In this document: in pieces, positions 10,825-21,840 of the stretch
Numbering within the stretch: the first letter of the stretch is position 1
Layout: each line of letters starts with the position of its first letter
Assembly (NCBI GenBank): GCA_963457665.1
Contig: OY735212.1
Span: 60,943,323 to 61,007,322 of the forward strand
Origin: Thysanoteuthis rhombus
Lineage: Eukaryota; Mollusca; Cephalopoda; Oegopsida; Thysanoteuthidae
DNA: 64,000 nt
Direction of reading: 5' to 3'
Position numbers and translations under genes: made by a program
The notes under the pieces: generated by a model
Seen by the model: only the letters and a program-made list of their open reading frames with translations
Told to the model about the DNA's origin: nothing
Database searches by the model: none

Positions 10825-11100
10825 TTATTACTTCTCAGACTTGTCCTTTCTGCTGGGATGGGTTACTCCTTTGCTTAAGACTCTGGTAATCTTGGCTTTG
10901 TGGTAATAATAAATGGCCTGATTCTTCCATAGCACATCCATCCTCTCCTTAAATGCATTTACACTTGTTGCTGATACTATATCTTCAGGAAGGCTGTTCC
11001 CAATTGGTTCTAAGCACTGTGTGAAGCTGTTTCTTTTCAGTTCTGTTTTACATCTCTTCATATTAAGTGATTTTTAGTTTCCTCTTGTCCGTGTCTGGTT
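10825..11100 (-). mobile_element. CR1/L2-type LINE, ORF2 C-terminus and 3' end
   Basis: An unbroken minus-strand frame ends in TAA at 10825-10827. It reads KRCKTELKRNSFTQC, then GNSLPEDIVSATSVNAFKER, then a WKNQ. This is the thumb-distal C-terminal signature of CR1/L2/Jockey-group reverse transcriptases, whose consensus runs RRNFFSQRV, WNSLPEEVV, SVNSFKNRLD. Immediately after the stop the minus strand reads TAATCTAATCTAATCT, a pentanucleotide tail of the kind that ends many CR1/L2-group elements. The N-terminal part is broken by a stop near 11075. A more decayed relative lies at 58025-58290 on the other strand. Confidence 0.85.
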
Positions 11101-11482
11101 TTCTTTCAGTTCCATCTTTGGAGTACATGCTGTTTTGTACATTTTGCTTATGATTTTATTGATAGTGTGGCAGTGAGCACTTGTGTTTTTTGTCGTTGAG
11201 CTCTTATGCTTGTAGAGAGAGCTCAAATATAAAGTAAGAGAGAAAAAGCTGATTTTGTAAGAAAGTTTCAGAGTTCCATCAAAATGCTAGATCAAGAGGA
11301 TATTACTACTTTGGAAAAAAAAAAAAATCTATATCTAATGTATAGATCTAGAAAAATCTTCATTTAACCTATGTCTTGTACTATGTGAGACATTTTCTGA
11401 GTATTTGATGTATAATTTTTTGTTTTCAAACCTGCCAAATCAATGAGGTATTTATCATTTATTCTTTCGTCCTCTATTATTG

Positions 11483-11877
11483 AAAACTGTCGCTAAATCA
11501 GTCAACATAGGTATCTTCAGTTTTCAAGTTGGTGTGGCTGGCTGGCTGGCTGGCTGGCTATGTATGTATCATGTTTACAGACCATATCATTTACTCTTCT
11601 TTTAAATATACAAAAAATAGTTTTGTTTTTCTGTAAATCCCCCCCATAGGTTTTAGTGGAGGTTCAATTTACAATGCAAGTTTATGCTAAATTGATCCCA
11701 TAGTTTGTGTTGTTTGAAAATTCAGAACTTTTCTAGTGATCACGAAAAAGGCAAGAGGAGTAATTCATTTATTGATCACCCCTTTTTCAATATTTTAATT
11801 GGTTACCACCAACATGGCATGCCACCAAAAGATGTTGGTCATGTGACAGTTTCTATTGAATGACTAACCTGACCTGT
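11483..11877 (+). repeat. dispersed repeat family A, copy 2
   Basis: Near-complete copy running from GAAAACTGTC to AACCTGACCTGTCATC. It contains TTCAGTTTTCAAGTTGG, an expanded GGCT run (see 11529), TTTTAGTGGAGGTTCAATTT, TTATTGATCACCCC, AACATGGCATGCC and GATGTTGGTCATGTGACAG. Confidence 0.85.
11529..11560 (+). repeat. (GGCT)n microsatellite inside family A
   Basis: About six GGCT units where other family A copies have one to three (GGTCTGGCTGGCT). This is local expansion of a motif native to the repeat. Confidence 0.8.
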
Positions 11878-14479
11878 CATCTGAATCGACACTTATTAAA
11901 GATGTATTGCTGATATTGTTTTCCCCTTTTTCTCACTCTTTTATCCGAGTTTGAAGGCATGAGCAATAGAATGTTCATCTCAGTGCTTATGTAGTCAATC
12001 CATTGTAGGATATTGTCATTGAAATTTAATTGTTCACCATTATAATGCGGAAAGGCTTATAACGTAGCTTGAGCATGGACACCAGTTTTCAAAACGTTAA
12101 ATTTGGCTCTCAAATTAATCGCTTAATTCAAAAATAGAAAGACCTGTACTAAATTGGGTTATACCAACTGTAAAAAGGAAATGAATTAGACGAAACTCAG
12201 TCACTGCCCCTTCCTCTCTCATCTGTTGCTAAAAAGATTACTAATGTATAGTCAACTCGGGACATTTGTATCAAAATGTAAATTTGTGGTGAGTGAGCTA
12301 TCACGATTTAAAAAATAATTTTTGCTGGATTACCCCCATACCCAGAGTTTTTTCCTCATTTCTGCGCAAATTACAAGGGTCAGTCTTGAAGAAGTTGACG
12401 GGGGAACACGGATCAAATTTTGTGAAAATAGAAAATTCATTACAATGTGGACTCATTTATAACACATTATGAAATCATGGGCCGGACTTCCATATTATAA
12501 AGAGTCTACAGTGTACGCATCTTGGAACATTGAATCGTTTCATTGTGGCCATGCTGAATAACATTGTAGACTTTTTTGAAAGTTTCTACAGATTCTTTTC
12601 TTATTAACCACTTTCGAGGGTGTCACACTGGTCTATTGTCAAACTTGTACGAGTTGAGTTTTTACTTTATTTTTGTTAGTCACAACAATGACCTCACCAA
12701 AAACTTGTGATATCATCTATGCAAAAACTAATGATGAATTCACTCTCTCAACTGGAGTCGACTTGTTTTGCCAAAGTTTGCAAATCTCATTTAGTGGAAC
12801 TACTTGCAAAATGAGTTGAAATAGGACTTATAGTTTTGGAATAATATTGTATGGAGAAATGAATTCTGTTCTGTTTATTTTTTGGATTTCAATGAAGAAA
12901 GAGTTTGACCCCAGTGCAGCCAAGCTGGTTTTCTGTATTTGATTGTTTAAGGTCAATTCTTAATGTGCATAATCTTATATTTCAAAAACTTTTTCAAAAT
13001 TTATATATGAAGGATATAATATTGTATTAGTGTTTAGTGCTCTGGGTAGTATTTAAGGTTAGTATTGGGGTTGCAATTACCAACAGAAAAAATTTGGGAG
13101 GTGCTATCCTTGCATTAGGACCACCATTTTGAATTAGGTCATTTTTAATGAGTCAAAGTAACTAGATTAAAAAAAAAAGAATGGCTATTGGGTAGGCTGA
13201 ATTTCCAGGTAACAAAACACTGATAAATAATTAGAAATCTTACCTCAGACCTACCTACTGACAGTAACCCGAAATCTACCTTCTGACCCCTAGCCCTTTC
13301 TGCCTGCAGTATTGTCTCTAAACAGTATTTTTAAATTGAAAATTATGGTCAAAATCTAGCCACTTTCTGCCATTCAAAATGACCTAGTAGCAGCTAAACA
13401 TGTGTAGCATCTATCTGAGTTATCTTCCTTGAAAAATATCAACGTAACGTTTTAATGCACCTATTCCAAAGAATTACCCATTATTCTTTCAGCAATCATG
13501 CATTATTAGTCACTGTTGCATCAGAGAATGCCTCATCCACTATATGTTTGACTGATAGTGTATAAACTTTCTACGATTTTATAGTTTTCTAATTAACCAT
13601 GGAATTTCCATAGATACTGCTAGTATTCAATGATTGTCAATAGTGGTGCGAACAAATTTGGGGAGGTATATGTATTTGGTCACTTTCTACATCTGAGGGA
13701 GTTGAATCTTGGGGAGAATCCTGGGAGTTTTTTTTTGATTGGGAGATTTTTCCATTTTTTTTTTTTTCTTAAATTTATGTTAAAGCTCATGTCCGTCTGT
13801 CCTTATGATATCTGCGAGATTTCTCAATGAATTTCTGTAAAATTTTGTGTGGACGAAAGGTCACAAGAAAACCAATTAAATTTTGGAGTCGATCTATTCA
13901 CATTTACTTCTCCTACATCGTAGTTATATGTCCTAACTTCATAATATCACCAAAAGCTCTTGTCTGTACGCATAGTATCTCCAAAAGTTCTCAACTAGTT
14001 TCAATAGAATTTTGTGGACAATTACTTTTCTTGACAAGAGCATTAGCAGATACTTTCTAGTTGAAGCATTTTTCTTGTTTAATGTTTAATTAGTTGAAGC
14101 ATACTCACCTTGAATTTGTTGGTAGAATTTAATCAGATGACCAGTACTCTCCTCCGCTCTCTAATGAGAGCAGCTAATTTTCTTACTATATTTTATTTCA
14201 TAGAAGCTTGTGCTAGTTAGGGGAGGAAGAGACTTGTTCTGTCTGAAAATATCTTTTGGGCTTTGCTCAAAGATAAAATTCCATCTGCTGTTCATGGATC
14301 TGTTTTGTAGGTTTTGTTTATTTTATAAATTAATTTTGTTTGCCTATCCAACTAGAAAATAAGCTTCTCTTATTTACAAAATGTTTGATTGACGTTCAAT
14401 TTGGACTTATTAAGATTTGTAGTATGCGAAAAGTATACATAGGCTTTTTATAACTGCCATTTCTATTAGTCTTATCACC
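11878..14479. other. AT-rich non-coding DNA
   Basis: No recognisable repeat copy or exon. Two adjacent open frames at 13630-14060 are T-rich and low in complexity, without splice or family support. Confidence 0.45.
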
Positions 14480-14715
14480 AGTGGCAAAAAGACTGAGAAC
14501 ATCGAGTGCCAACAGATGTCTTCATTAACCAGAAGAAAGTTGATGAGGGAGAGAATTTCATGTATCTTGGTTGTTCCATTAGCAAATCAAGTAACACTGG
14601 CCTAAAACTGAAATGCTGGATTAGATAAGCGGCAGCAGCAGCAGCAGCAGCATACAACCTTCTGAGCAAAGTATGAAACAACAGGAGATTTTTATTGAAA
14701 ACAGAACTGACATAA
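14480..14715 (+). mobile_element. non-LTR retrotransposon RT fragment
   Basis: One frame reads TDVFINQKKVDEGENFMYLG, then CSISKSSNTGLKLKCWIR, a stop, a run of alanines, YNLLSKV, a stop, NNRRFLLKTELT. It matches the region just downstream of the RT palm in RTE-group and related ORF2 proteins, whose pattern is KTE-L, DKFTYLGS-LS, an IAKASAAFGKL helix, W-NRG-S-KTKL. Two in-frame stops show it is dead. The helix codons have expanded to (GCA)7. It covers a protein region upstream of that in the 31.5-kb copy, and I cannot say whether it is the same family. Confidence 0.75.
14631..14651 (+). repeat. (GCA)7 trinucleotide run
   Basis: Expansion within the alanine-rich helix codons of the LINE fragment. 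It is not part of a host gene. Confidence 0.8.
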
Positions 14716-14816
14716 ATCTTTATTAATTTTTGCTATTTACTTTCATCTTAATTATTGATGCTTTTTATAGCAACTAAACTCAGGTGGGTTTCTCTTCACC
14801 ATTGAGTAAATAAATT
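14716..14816 (+). repeat. dispersed repeat family I, copy 1
   Basis: Shares TTAATTTTTGCT, TCTTAAT, GCTTTTTATAGCAACTAAACTC and GAGTAAATA-ATTAT with 19195-19288 in the same order and orientation. Only two copies were seen. Confidence 0.5.
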
Positions 14817-14997
14817 ATCTGCGCAAATCAGAGTGAAGAAGCTAGATCACAACAGTAAAAGGTGGGCAAAACAGTTGTTGAACTATCTCTGTGAAACAAT
14901 AAAACATTCAGTGGGATACTAGAAAAGATTGACAGCAAACCCTCTCAAAACATCATCCATTTAAGATGCAGAATATATTTTACCTTGACATGAGTGT

Positions 14998-15205
14998 TAA
15001 ATCTCTATCTTCAACAGAATTCTATCTTGGACATAATTTTCTTTTTTAGCCCCTTTTTGATGTTTTTTTTTATAGCCATTTTTGGCGTTTTTTTTGCTAT
15101 TTTTGATTTAGCACTTTTTGAGATTCAAACTAGCGTGAAAATGTTTTTGAATAGGCAACACTGAATTTCAGTCTTGGCTTTTCTTTCTTCTAACACCCAT
15201 GCCTT
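14998..15205 (+). repeat. dispersed repeat family D, copy 2
   Basis: Begins AATCTCTATCTTCAACAG, with ATTCTATCTTGGACATAA, then TTAGCCCC, GCCATTTTTGGCGTTTTT, ATTTAGCACTTTTTGAG, CAAACTAGCGTGAAAATG, TTTCAGTCTTGG and AACACCCATGCC. It is one of the fuller copies. Confidence 0.7.
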
Positions 15206-15718
15206 AATGTTTACTCTAGCATAATTTACTTTCTCTTCTGTTGGTGTTGTAGAACTTCTTTATGAAAGCATTTTTCTCTGCATTCTTTGTTCTGGATTCT
15301 TTGTATATCTGTTTTTTCTTTGTCTTCCCTTATCGTTTTTGTCTCATTTTAAAGCCTGTAACAATGATATTGACCTGCCACAAATTTCTTGAGTATACAA
15401 ATGAATTGATATGTTAGATGCTCATGTTCACACATTTAGTCAATTTTTCCCTGCTCAGTAAGGTAAATATCTGATAGTAAAAGAATATTTTTATTAATTA
15501 TTCCTATTTTTCGGCTGAACCATGGCATTTGGTCATTGTAAGCCTGTTAAAAACTTTTACCATTTTAGCAATGTGGATTTTTAGTGTTGAAGATCAACTG
15601 CAATTTGCCGCTTGCCCATATTTTGATTTTTGTCGTGATCCAGAGCCAATTGATCAATTCCTTGTATTCACTCAGAGATACCTTAATTTTAAAAAATGTT
15701 GATCTGCCTGGCTTTTGT
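15206..15718. other. non-coding DNA, nothing identified
   Basis: No repeat family, exon or RNA signature seen. Confidence 0.4.
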
Positions 15719-15919
15719 TGCTGAAAAGTTCTCAGTCTGACCAAGAAGGGAATGACCTGGATACAAATTTTTCAAAAAGCGCAAATATCCTGCAAATTGG
15801 CACTTTACAATATAAAAGAACACACTTTACAATTACAGTAACAAAATAACATTGGGAATTTGAGGAAGTAGGTTGGGCCAAGAACTAACATTGTTTCTCA
15901 AACTGAGAACTTTTCAGCA
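15719..15919. mobile_element. 201-bp inverted-repeat element (MITE-like)
   Basis: The left end TGCTGAAAAGTTCTCAGTCT and the right end, read on the opposite strand as TGCTGAAAAGTTCTCAGTTT, form 22-bp terminal inverted repeats with one mismatch. A second inner similarity (CCAAGAAGGG against the reverse of GGGCCAAGAACTAAC) suggests the inverted region once extended inward. There is no coding capacity. The length and TIRs fit a non-autonomous cut-and-paste element. I could not identify a target-site duplication and saw no second copy in this window. Confidence 0.6.
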
Positions 15920-16617
15920 CCCCAGGGATGCATTAAAAATCATTATTCTACAAGGAAACTCAGCAACAACACTAAACCTTTGTCAGATCATCTTGATATA
16001 TATAGAAATACATTGTAAAAATATGAAAGAGTTGGTCAAATGAAGAAATGCATGTAGGCAATTTAGAGGATATTCAAAAATTGAACTCATTTCAATCATT
16101 CTGACTCTCTTATAACAGTAATAAATATGCTTACTGCATACACATGACCTAATACAGGATATGATAGGAAAGAAAGCTATGATTGCATATTGTTTGAGTG
16201 AAAAGCTCTCAAAGTGGGCATTATCTTTTTACATTTGAGATTTTCGGCCATTTTCAAAGTAATTATCTGATAACATTTTAGAAATCTGTGGAAAAAGTTG
16301 ACCTTTGACTCAGTCTCTAAGTTGTACATGCCATATAAAAGGAACTATTGATGTTGGATTGAAAGGGTCGTTCAGCAAAATGCATGAAATTGAGAAAAAT
16401 TTCAACGAGTTTTTATTTTAAAACTATTGGAGATACAAACCTAAGATTTTTGATTTCTGAGAGGATGACCTGGTGTGCACCGGATGATTTGTTTTGGAAT
16501 AACTCAAAAGTATGATTGGACACAATTACTGTAAAAGAGTCATACTGTTGCGATCTTTAGGCTCATTGAGTCGAATAGGGTTTGGAATTTGGAAAATTCA
16601 GGATAACAAAATTATAA
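15920..16617. other. non-coding DNA, nothing identified
   Basis: Unique-looking AT-rich sequence without coding signal. Confidence 0.4.
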
Positions 16618-16789
16618 AACAGTTCTGGTTAGTCACTCAATAGAAACTGTCACATGATCAATGTCTTTTGACAACATGCTTTGTTGGGGATGATCAATCA
16701 AAAATGGCCTGTATGCATGATAAATACATACATAGGCAGCTAGACTGACCAACTTGAAAACTGAAGAAGCCTATAGTTTTTGGTTGAAC
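16618..16789 (-). repeat. family A, copy 3 (internally deleted)
   Basis: Carries both termini, TTCTGGTTAGTCACTCAATAG at the left and AACTTGAAAACTGAAGAAGC then TTTTGGTTGAACATTG at the right. The middle is lost just after GGGGATGATCAATCAAAAA. Deletion between the ends is typical of old non-autonomous repeats. Confidence 0.75.
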
Positions 16790-16856
16790 ATTGAAAATAC
16801 ATATTTGGCACTAACATGCACAAGTCAAGTGGTAAAAATGTTTGTAGAGCTTTATA

Positions 16857-17100
16857 AACAGGTCTTTTTAGTCTCTCAGTAGAAACAGCCAAATGATCAA
16901 TGTCTATGGCAGCATGCCATATTGAGGGGGATCAATTAAAAATAGGAAGAAGTGTTGATCAATAAATAAGATACTTCTCTCCTTTTTTGGGGGAGTGATC
17001 GCAAAATTTTTATTATTTTTTCGAAGATAAGTAGACACAAACTAAAGGATCAATTTAGCATAAACGTACATTGCAAATTGAGCCCTCCACTAAAAATATC
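16857..17100 (-). repeat. family A, copy 4 (partial)
   Basis: Runs from AAACAGGTCTTTTTAGTCTC through CATGCCATATTGAGGGGG and AAACTAAAGGATCAATTTAG to CCCTCCACTAAAAATATC. It lacks the terminal half that contains the AAAACTGTCAACAT end. Same orientation as copy 3, about 70 bp away. Confidence 0.75.
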
Positions 17101-18959
17101 TGGACTGCTTCATAACCATCTTATCAAAACTGTACTTGATCTTCAAGCCATTTCACAGGTCTATTAACTCTTTGATAGAGTCTGACGTCATTGCATACTT
17201 TCAGTTTCAAATTATATTGAAATAAAATAGGGAAAACCATGCTTTTTTTTCTTTCTTCACTGATTTTTTCATAGTTTATAAGTTCAGGACAGCCAGTTTA
17301 CACTGTATTAAACATTTTAATAACTGTTTTGTCATTTTATTGATTTTTCTACTTGTTTTTTCCCTCCGGAGTTTCGAGCAGACAATGTTTACATTTTTAA
17401 AAACTGAAACCAGTGTATTTTGATGATCAAGTTGGCATGTTTAGAGCCCAGAACTCTGAGACTTTACATTTTTACCATGAAGTTAAAAAAATGAGGTGAT
17501 TTCAATGAAACTTTCAATATTCATTTTTGATTGAATTGTTAAGAAGGGGGTTATTTTGTAAGAAAAATTTATGAAAATATTGAAAATGGCTGTGCTATAC
17601 TTATGGAATAAGAAAAAAATTCAGTCAATTTTTTTCCTTTGTCATTTCAATACAATCTGGAACTGGATGTATGCTGATGACGTCACCACTTTGCCACTAT
17701 TAAATTTGGATAATAATCATCTACATTAGCCTGAAATAGATTTATAGCCGAGTCAGTATTTCCAATTCATCAAAGTCTTTAGTCCTGTCAGCATATATCT
17801 TCCCTCATTACTTGTCGAAATCTGCATCTAACAGAAATGAATCATCAATTTCATTTTTCTCCAGTGCTTGTAAACTTAGAAGCTGATAAAAATCCTGCCT
17901 TGCATTGCTGTTCTTATGGCTGCCATCTTGCTAATAAATACCATTATTGTTCTTTTTGCCTTAATAAGGCACATCTTGTTTCCATTCACTTGAATGTTGA
18001 CCTCATTTAATTTGCTTTAGATATGAGCGATAAGCAGTATAAGCTCTCTTGCTCAATACACATTTTCCTTCTTCCGATTCAGAAGAGTCAAGAGTAGAAT
18101 CATAGATATTATATAAGCGTGGCTTTCGATTGACATCAAACTTCAGTATGCAGTAAAAATTGCTCAACTTCTTCGTTTTCAAGGTGAAGTAGCTGAAAAA
18201 TACGGGTATTCAATTGATGGGCTTTTATCTTATTTCATTCCCTGCTTTGATAACAACTTGAAAAAGTTCCATGTAATCTATCGATGAGATGAAGCAGCCA
18301 AATATTGTTGATGGATAATACGGTGGCTGTTCAGAATTGCTTTTTTGAAAAAAATGTGTTGAAAATTCACAACCAATCATCTTGGCAGCACATCAGTTGC
18401 ACATGCAATCACATTTTTATGGGGAGTGCCCTTATCATTGAAAAATTGCTCTACTCTCTTGTGAATTGTTGAAATTGTTCAAGTAGGAACTTTTCAATAA
18501 CTTCCTGATTGATATGTGAATAGCATGTCAGCCAATAACAAAGCCTTGTTTTCACATAATGTTGTAAATAAAGTTCAGTTTTTTTTTCGAGTATTCGCAG
18601 AGTTCATTTTGAATTCTTCATCAATTCAAGCTGATACTGAAGTATTGCTAAAAGGATTTGAAAGTGTTATATCAGATTTAGTATAATCCATTATAGAATA
18701 AGAGATTCTACAGTAGTATGAGGATTTATACATTTGGCAATTAGCTTTGAAATTCTATAAGATGCCATTAGTCTTTTCTAAAGCTGGTTTTAGTGTTTTC
18801 AAACAATCTTTTCACATAGAATGATTTTCAAATTTGGTTTTTAACTAACGAAAGTAACTTACATCCTCCTTTGCTTTCTCTGGATACTTTATTTTCAAGT
18901 GGTCAATTATTCTTGAAGATTTCATTCCTTTATTTATTAATGGCTTTTTAACGTTTTCA
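17101..18959. other. AT-rich non-coding DNA
   Basis: No repeat family or coding signal before the acceptor at 18959. A T-rich tract precedes it (GGCTTTTTAACGTTTTCAG). Confidence 0.45.
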
Positions 18960-19153
18960 GGGACCCAAATTGCCTCCTTCCGAGAGATTCATTCCCAAAT
19001 TGTCATATACCCTTTTTCTCCAGTTCAGTATTACGTCCGAACCTGTGAACAGCTGTATGATCAGCATCATTAAGTGCTTCTTTGAAGACGCTGATAAAAG
19101 TTCAATGAAATACATCAAGCCTATCTTTATGATGATAAAAATTCTTGTGATGT
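18960..19153 (+). CDS. candidate exon, unknown gene
   Basis: An acceptor (TTTTTAACGTTTTCAG) is followed directly by an open frame of 61-65 codons. It starts GPKLPPSERFIPKLSY, continues FSITSEPVNSCM and CFFEDADKSSMKYIKPIF, and ends at a TAA. The composition is balanced, CpG content is raised (TTCCGAGAG, TTACGTCCGAACC, GACGCTG) and no repeat overlaps it. No strong donor is visible; CTTGTGATG near 19144 is a weak possibility, otherwise this would be a terminal exon. An antisense frame also spans it, but lacks splice sites. The reading is soluble-looking apart from a hydrophobic C-terminus. I recognise no family. It could also be a remnant of a processed copy. Confidence 0.4.
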
Positions 19154-19194
19154 AATGCAATTTTATTTTTATTTATTTTAGATAAAGTACTATA

Positions 19195-19288
19195 AATCAT
19201 TGTTGTTAATTTTTGCTTCTATTAATCTTAATCTCAATAGTTGCTTTTTATCGCAACTGAACTCAGACAAGGAGTAAATAGATTATGG
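19195..19288 (+). repeat. dispersed repeat family I, copy 2
   Basis: TTAATTTTTGCTTCTATTAA, GCTTTTTATCGCAACTGAAC and GGAGTAAATAGATTATGG match 14716-14816. Its end lies about 40 bp past the candidate exon. Confidence 0.5.
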
Positions 19289-20245
19289 TTAATTGTGATA
19301 AAGATAGGGGTAAATAGTAGCAAAAATGAATGATAGTAATGTAACACTCATTTTCAAATCTTTCACTTCCACATTGTCAAATTACTTCCACCATTTTGTT
19401 GGATTACCTTACATACACAAAACAAATGGAATAATTTTTCAAATGAACTCTTATAACTTCGATATCAAATCAAACTATTGCAATAATTTTAGCGTAAGTA
19501 CTTTTTCTCTCCTTCTTTCTCTGACGTACACATACTCTTTCTCTTTCTCAATACTTTGATATCTCCCACGTTCATTGCAAGAATTTAATGTTAACCTGTA
19601 GAAATCAGAACTCTGACTTTGTGATTAAATTCAACTTTTATCTGTTGGACTCTTTACTGAAAGGACAGACTGTGAGCGTGTGATTAAAACTTTGTTAGTT
19701 ATGCAAGTTGTGAGGTAAGTTATGTGCTGCTTTGTAATAACGAAGATTTTTTCACGAGCCTTTTCCAGTTTCTGTTGATTTAGAGAATCGCTTATATGCA
19801 AGGCATTTGTTGAACTGAAAGACTATGTATAATATAATAACCTCTTGTTCACTGTTTTAACACACACGCTGAGAAGGTTACTTCCTAAAATCACAAGGAA
19901 CACATAACAAGTAATGCCTGTATTGAAAGGAATAAGGACTAAGCTGTCTTTGTATTTGTCCCAGTATAAAACTAAGTACATAAGACACTGACTGACATAC
20001 ATACATAGTATTCGAATTTTTCTCTCTCTCATTTGAATGTCACTTGTTTTTTCAACCAAAAGTATTCTGATCTTAATTCACTAAAACAAGTTAACTGGTG
20101 AAGTACTGTTAATGTAGAAAAACTGTTTCACTACACTAGCAAAGGGATCTTGCCGTGTCAACTGACCCGAATATTTTTTAATTTTCAGGTAAATTTTATT
20201 ATCTTTTAAAACTGTTGTTTAGTAAATATGTGGATGTATGTATAT
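19289..20245. other. AT-rich non-coding DNA
   Basis: Open frames at 19326-19559 (plus) and 19823-20059 (minus) have no splice, repeat or family support. Confidence 0.4.
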
Positions 20246-20420
20246 CAGTGCTGTATGGTGCTTTGCATCTTGGGTGTACTTTGTGCTATGGATGCACAAG
20301 AACGTAAAACCATTTTAGTGTCTGTAAAAAGCAATGGACAGTTGGAGCCTTTTTAGTTTCAACTGTCCTTTGCTCGCTTCGACAAATTTCAAGTATATCT
20401 CAGTTGTTATTGTGGTGTGT
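20246..20420 (+). repeat. family F (TIR element), copy 1, left part
   Basis: Begins with the family end TGTATGGTGCTTTGCATCTT, then GGGTGTACTTTGTGCTATGG, CATTTTAGTGTCTGTAAAAA and GCAATGGACAGTTGGAGCC. It aligns to the reverse complement of 26235-26367 along its length, and its first 30 bases match both ends of the element at 26755-27152. Confidence 0.6.
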
Positions 20421-20601
20421 GAATAATCTCTGTATTATGTCTTTCTGCTAATTGATTTAGTTGAAGGGTAGGATATAGACTCTTCAAAATTAGAGTGGCA
20501 AGACATGAATAATTAAACATAATTCATTATGTGCCAGTAACTGTTTTATGGAACTATCAAGTAAAATAGAAATTGAAAAAAAAAAAAAGAAAAAGAAAAA
20601 A

Positions 20602-20970
20602 GGTGTGGTTAGACTCTCTATAGAAACTGTCATGTAACCAATGTCTTTTGGCTACATGCCATGATGGGAGTGATCAATTAAGATATTGGAAAAAGGGATG
20701 GTCAATAAATAAGTTACTTCTCTCACCTTTTGTTGGGCAGTGATTGCAGAAAAAGTCCAAATTTAAAAAAAAAAAAAAGAATAAATGCTGCCGGACACAA
20801 ACTAAGAGATCAATTCAGCATAAACTTGCATTGAAAATTGCACCCCCCCACCTAGGATGATTGAAAAAATGAACAGCAACCTTCTAGCTCCATTTGTCTG
20901 GCCTATATACATGATGCATAGATAGCCAGACAGACCAACTTAAAAACTAAAGAAACCCATGTCGACAGTG
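20602..20970 (-). repeat. dispersed repeat family A, copy 5
   Basis: Near full-length on the minus strand. Landmarks in order are GGTTAGACTCTCTATAGAAAC, GTCTTTTGGCTACATGCCAT, GGGCAGTGATTGCAG, a poly-A block, GGACACAAACTAAGAGATC, CTTCTAGCTCCATTTG, AGACAGACCAACTTAAAAAC and AACCCATGTCGACAGTG. It retains both termini. Confidence 0.85.
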
Positions 20971-21147
20971 TAGGTGACAGCTTTGATTGACTGTTTCTAA
21001 CTTGAATGTTTATTTAACAAAAAAGGTCTGTATAAAGTTGGTCGTGCGAGTCACCATTAATAAAAGCATGCATTCATAGAAACATTGGTTATAGTCTAGT
21101 AAAAATGTAACTTGACCTCTCTCAAATTGCAACAAACAAAAAACTCT

Positions 21148-21840
21148 AATGGATTTTGTGCCCTCAATATGTTCTGAATGAGAATGAGAGAAAAAAGTCT
21201 ATAAATTGGCTTGAGCGTGAATGCATACCTCAAACTATTATTGTTGACATTTCTAATAGCAATTTTCAAAAAACTAACTTGCTAAAGACATGCCTGGGTG
21301 TCCATTTAGTACACACAGAAAACTTCATGGGGATATGTTGTGATTCTTGAGTTATGCTGTTACATTCAGAATCACTGGCATACAATTTAGCATAAAAATG
21401 CAATTTGGGCTCTGATTTTGGATGAGCTCTCTGGTAATAATAGAAAATGGTGAATGTCAAATAGCAGATTTGGAATCAGCACCCTTGAATTATCTAATTT
21501 CAGCTGCATGAAAAATTCTTCTCTATGCTTCAACCAGCATAGTTTATCCCGAATCAGAACCGGACTATGACCAACTTATTCGGATAGTTATTTGTTAGAG
21601 ACGGTGCATTGAAATTTTTTCTCTACTAATTAATTGCAGCTCTCTCTCGAGAACCGCTCTAAACACCTTCAAACACTGCTCTTCCTTAGGTCTTACCAAT
21701 TTTCAACTTAAGCCCAGTTCTCAAGATGAATTATTGTCACTAGGCTGAATAATAGCCATTTTGAATTTCATGATTCCCTTCACGCAATCTTTTTAGCCTC
21801 TTTATCTCTTTCAGAACACATCAAGGACACAAAATCCATT
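21148..21840. mobile_element. 693-bp terminal-inverted-repeat element
   Basis: The left end AATGGATTTTGTGCCCTCAA (from 21148) and the right end, which reads AATGGATTTTGTGTCCTTGA on the opposite strand (from 21840), are inverted repeats. Similarity continues inward (TGTTCTGAATGAGA against TGTTCTGAAAGAGA, then AAAAAG and GCGTGAA) for perhaps 70-80 bp at about 80% identity. No transposase frame lies between them. It looks like a non-autonomous DNA transposon. I could not settle a target-site duplication or superfamily. Confidence 0.6.
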
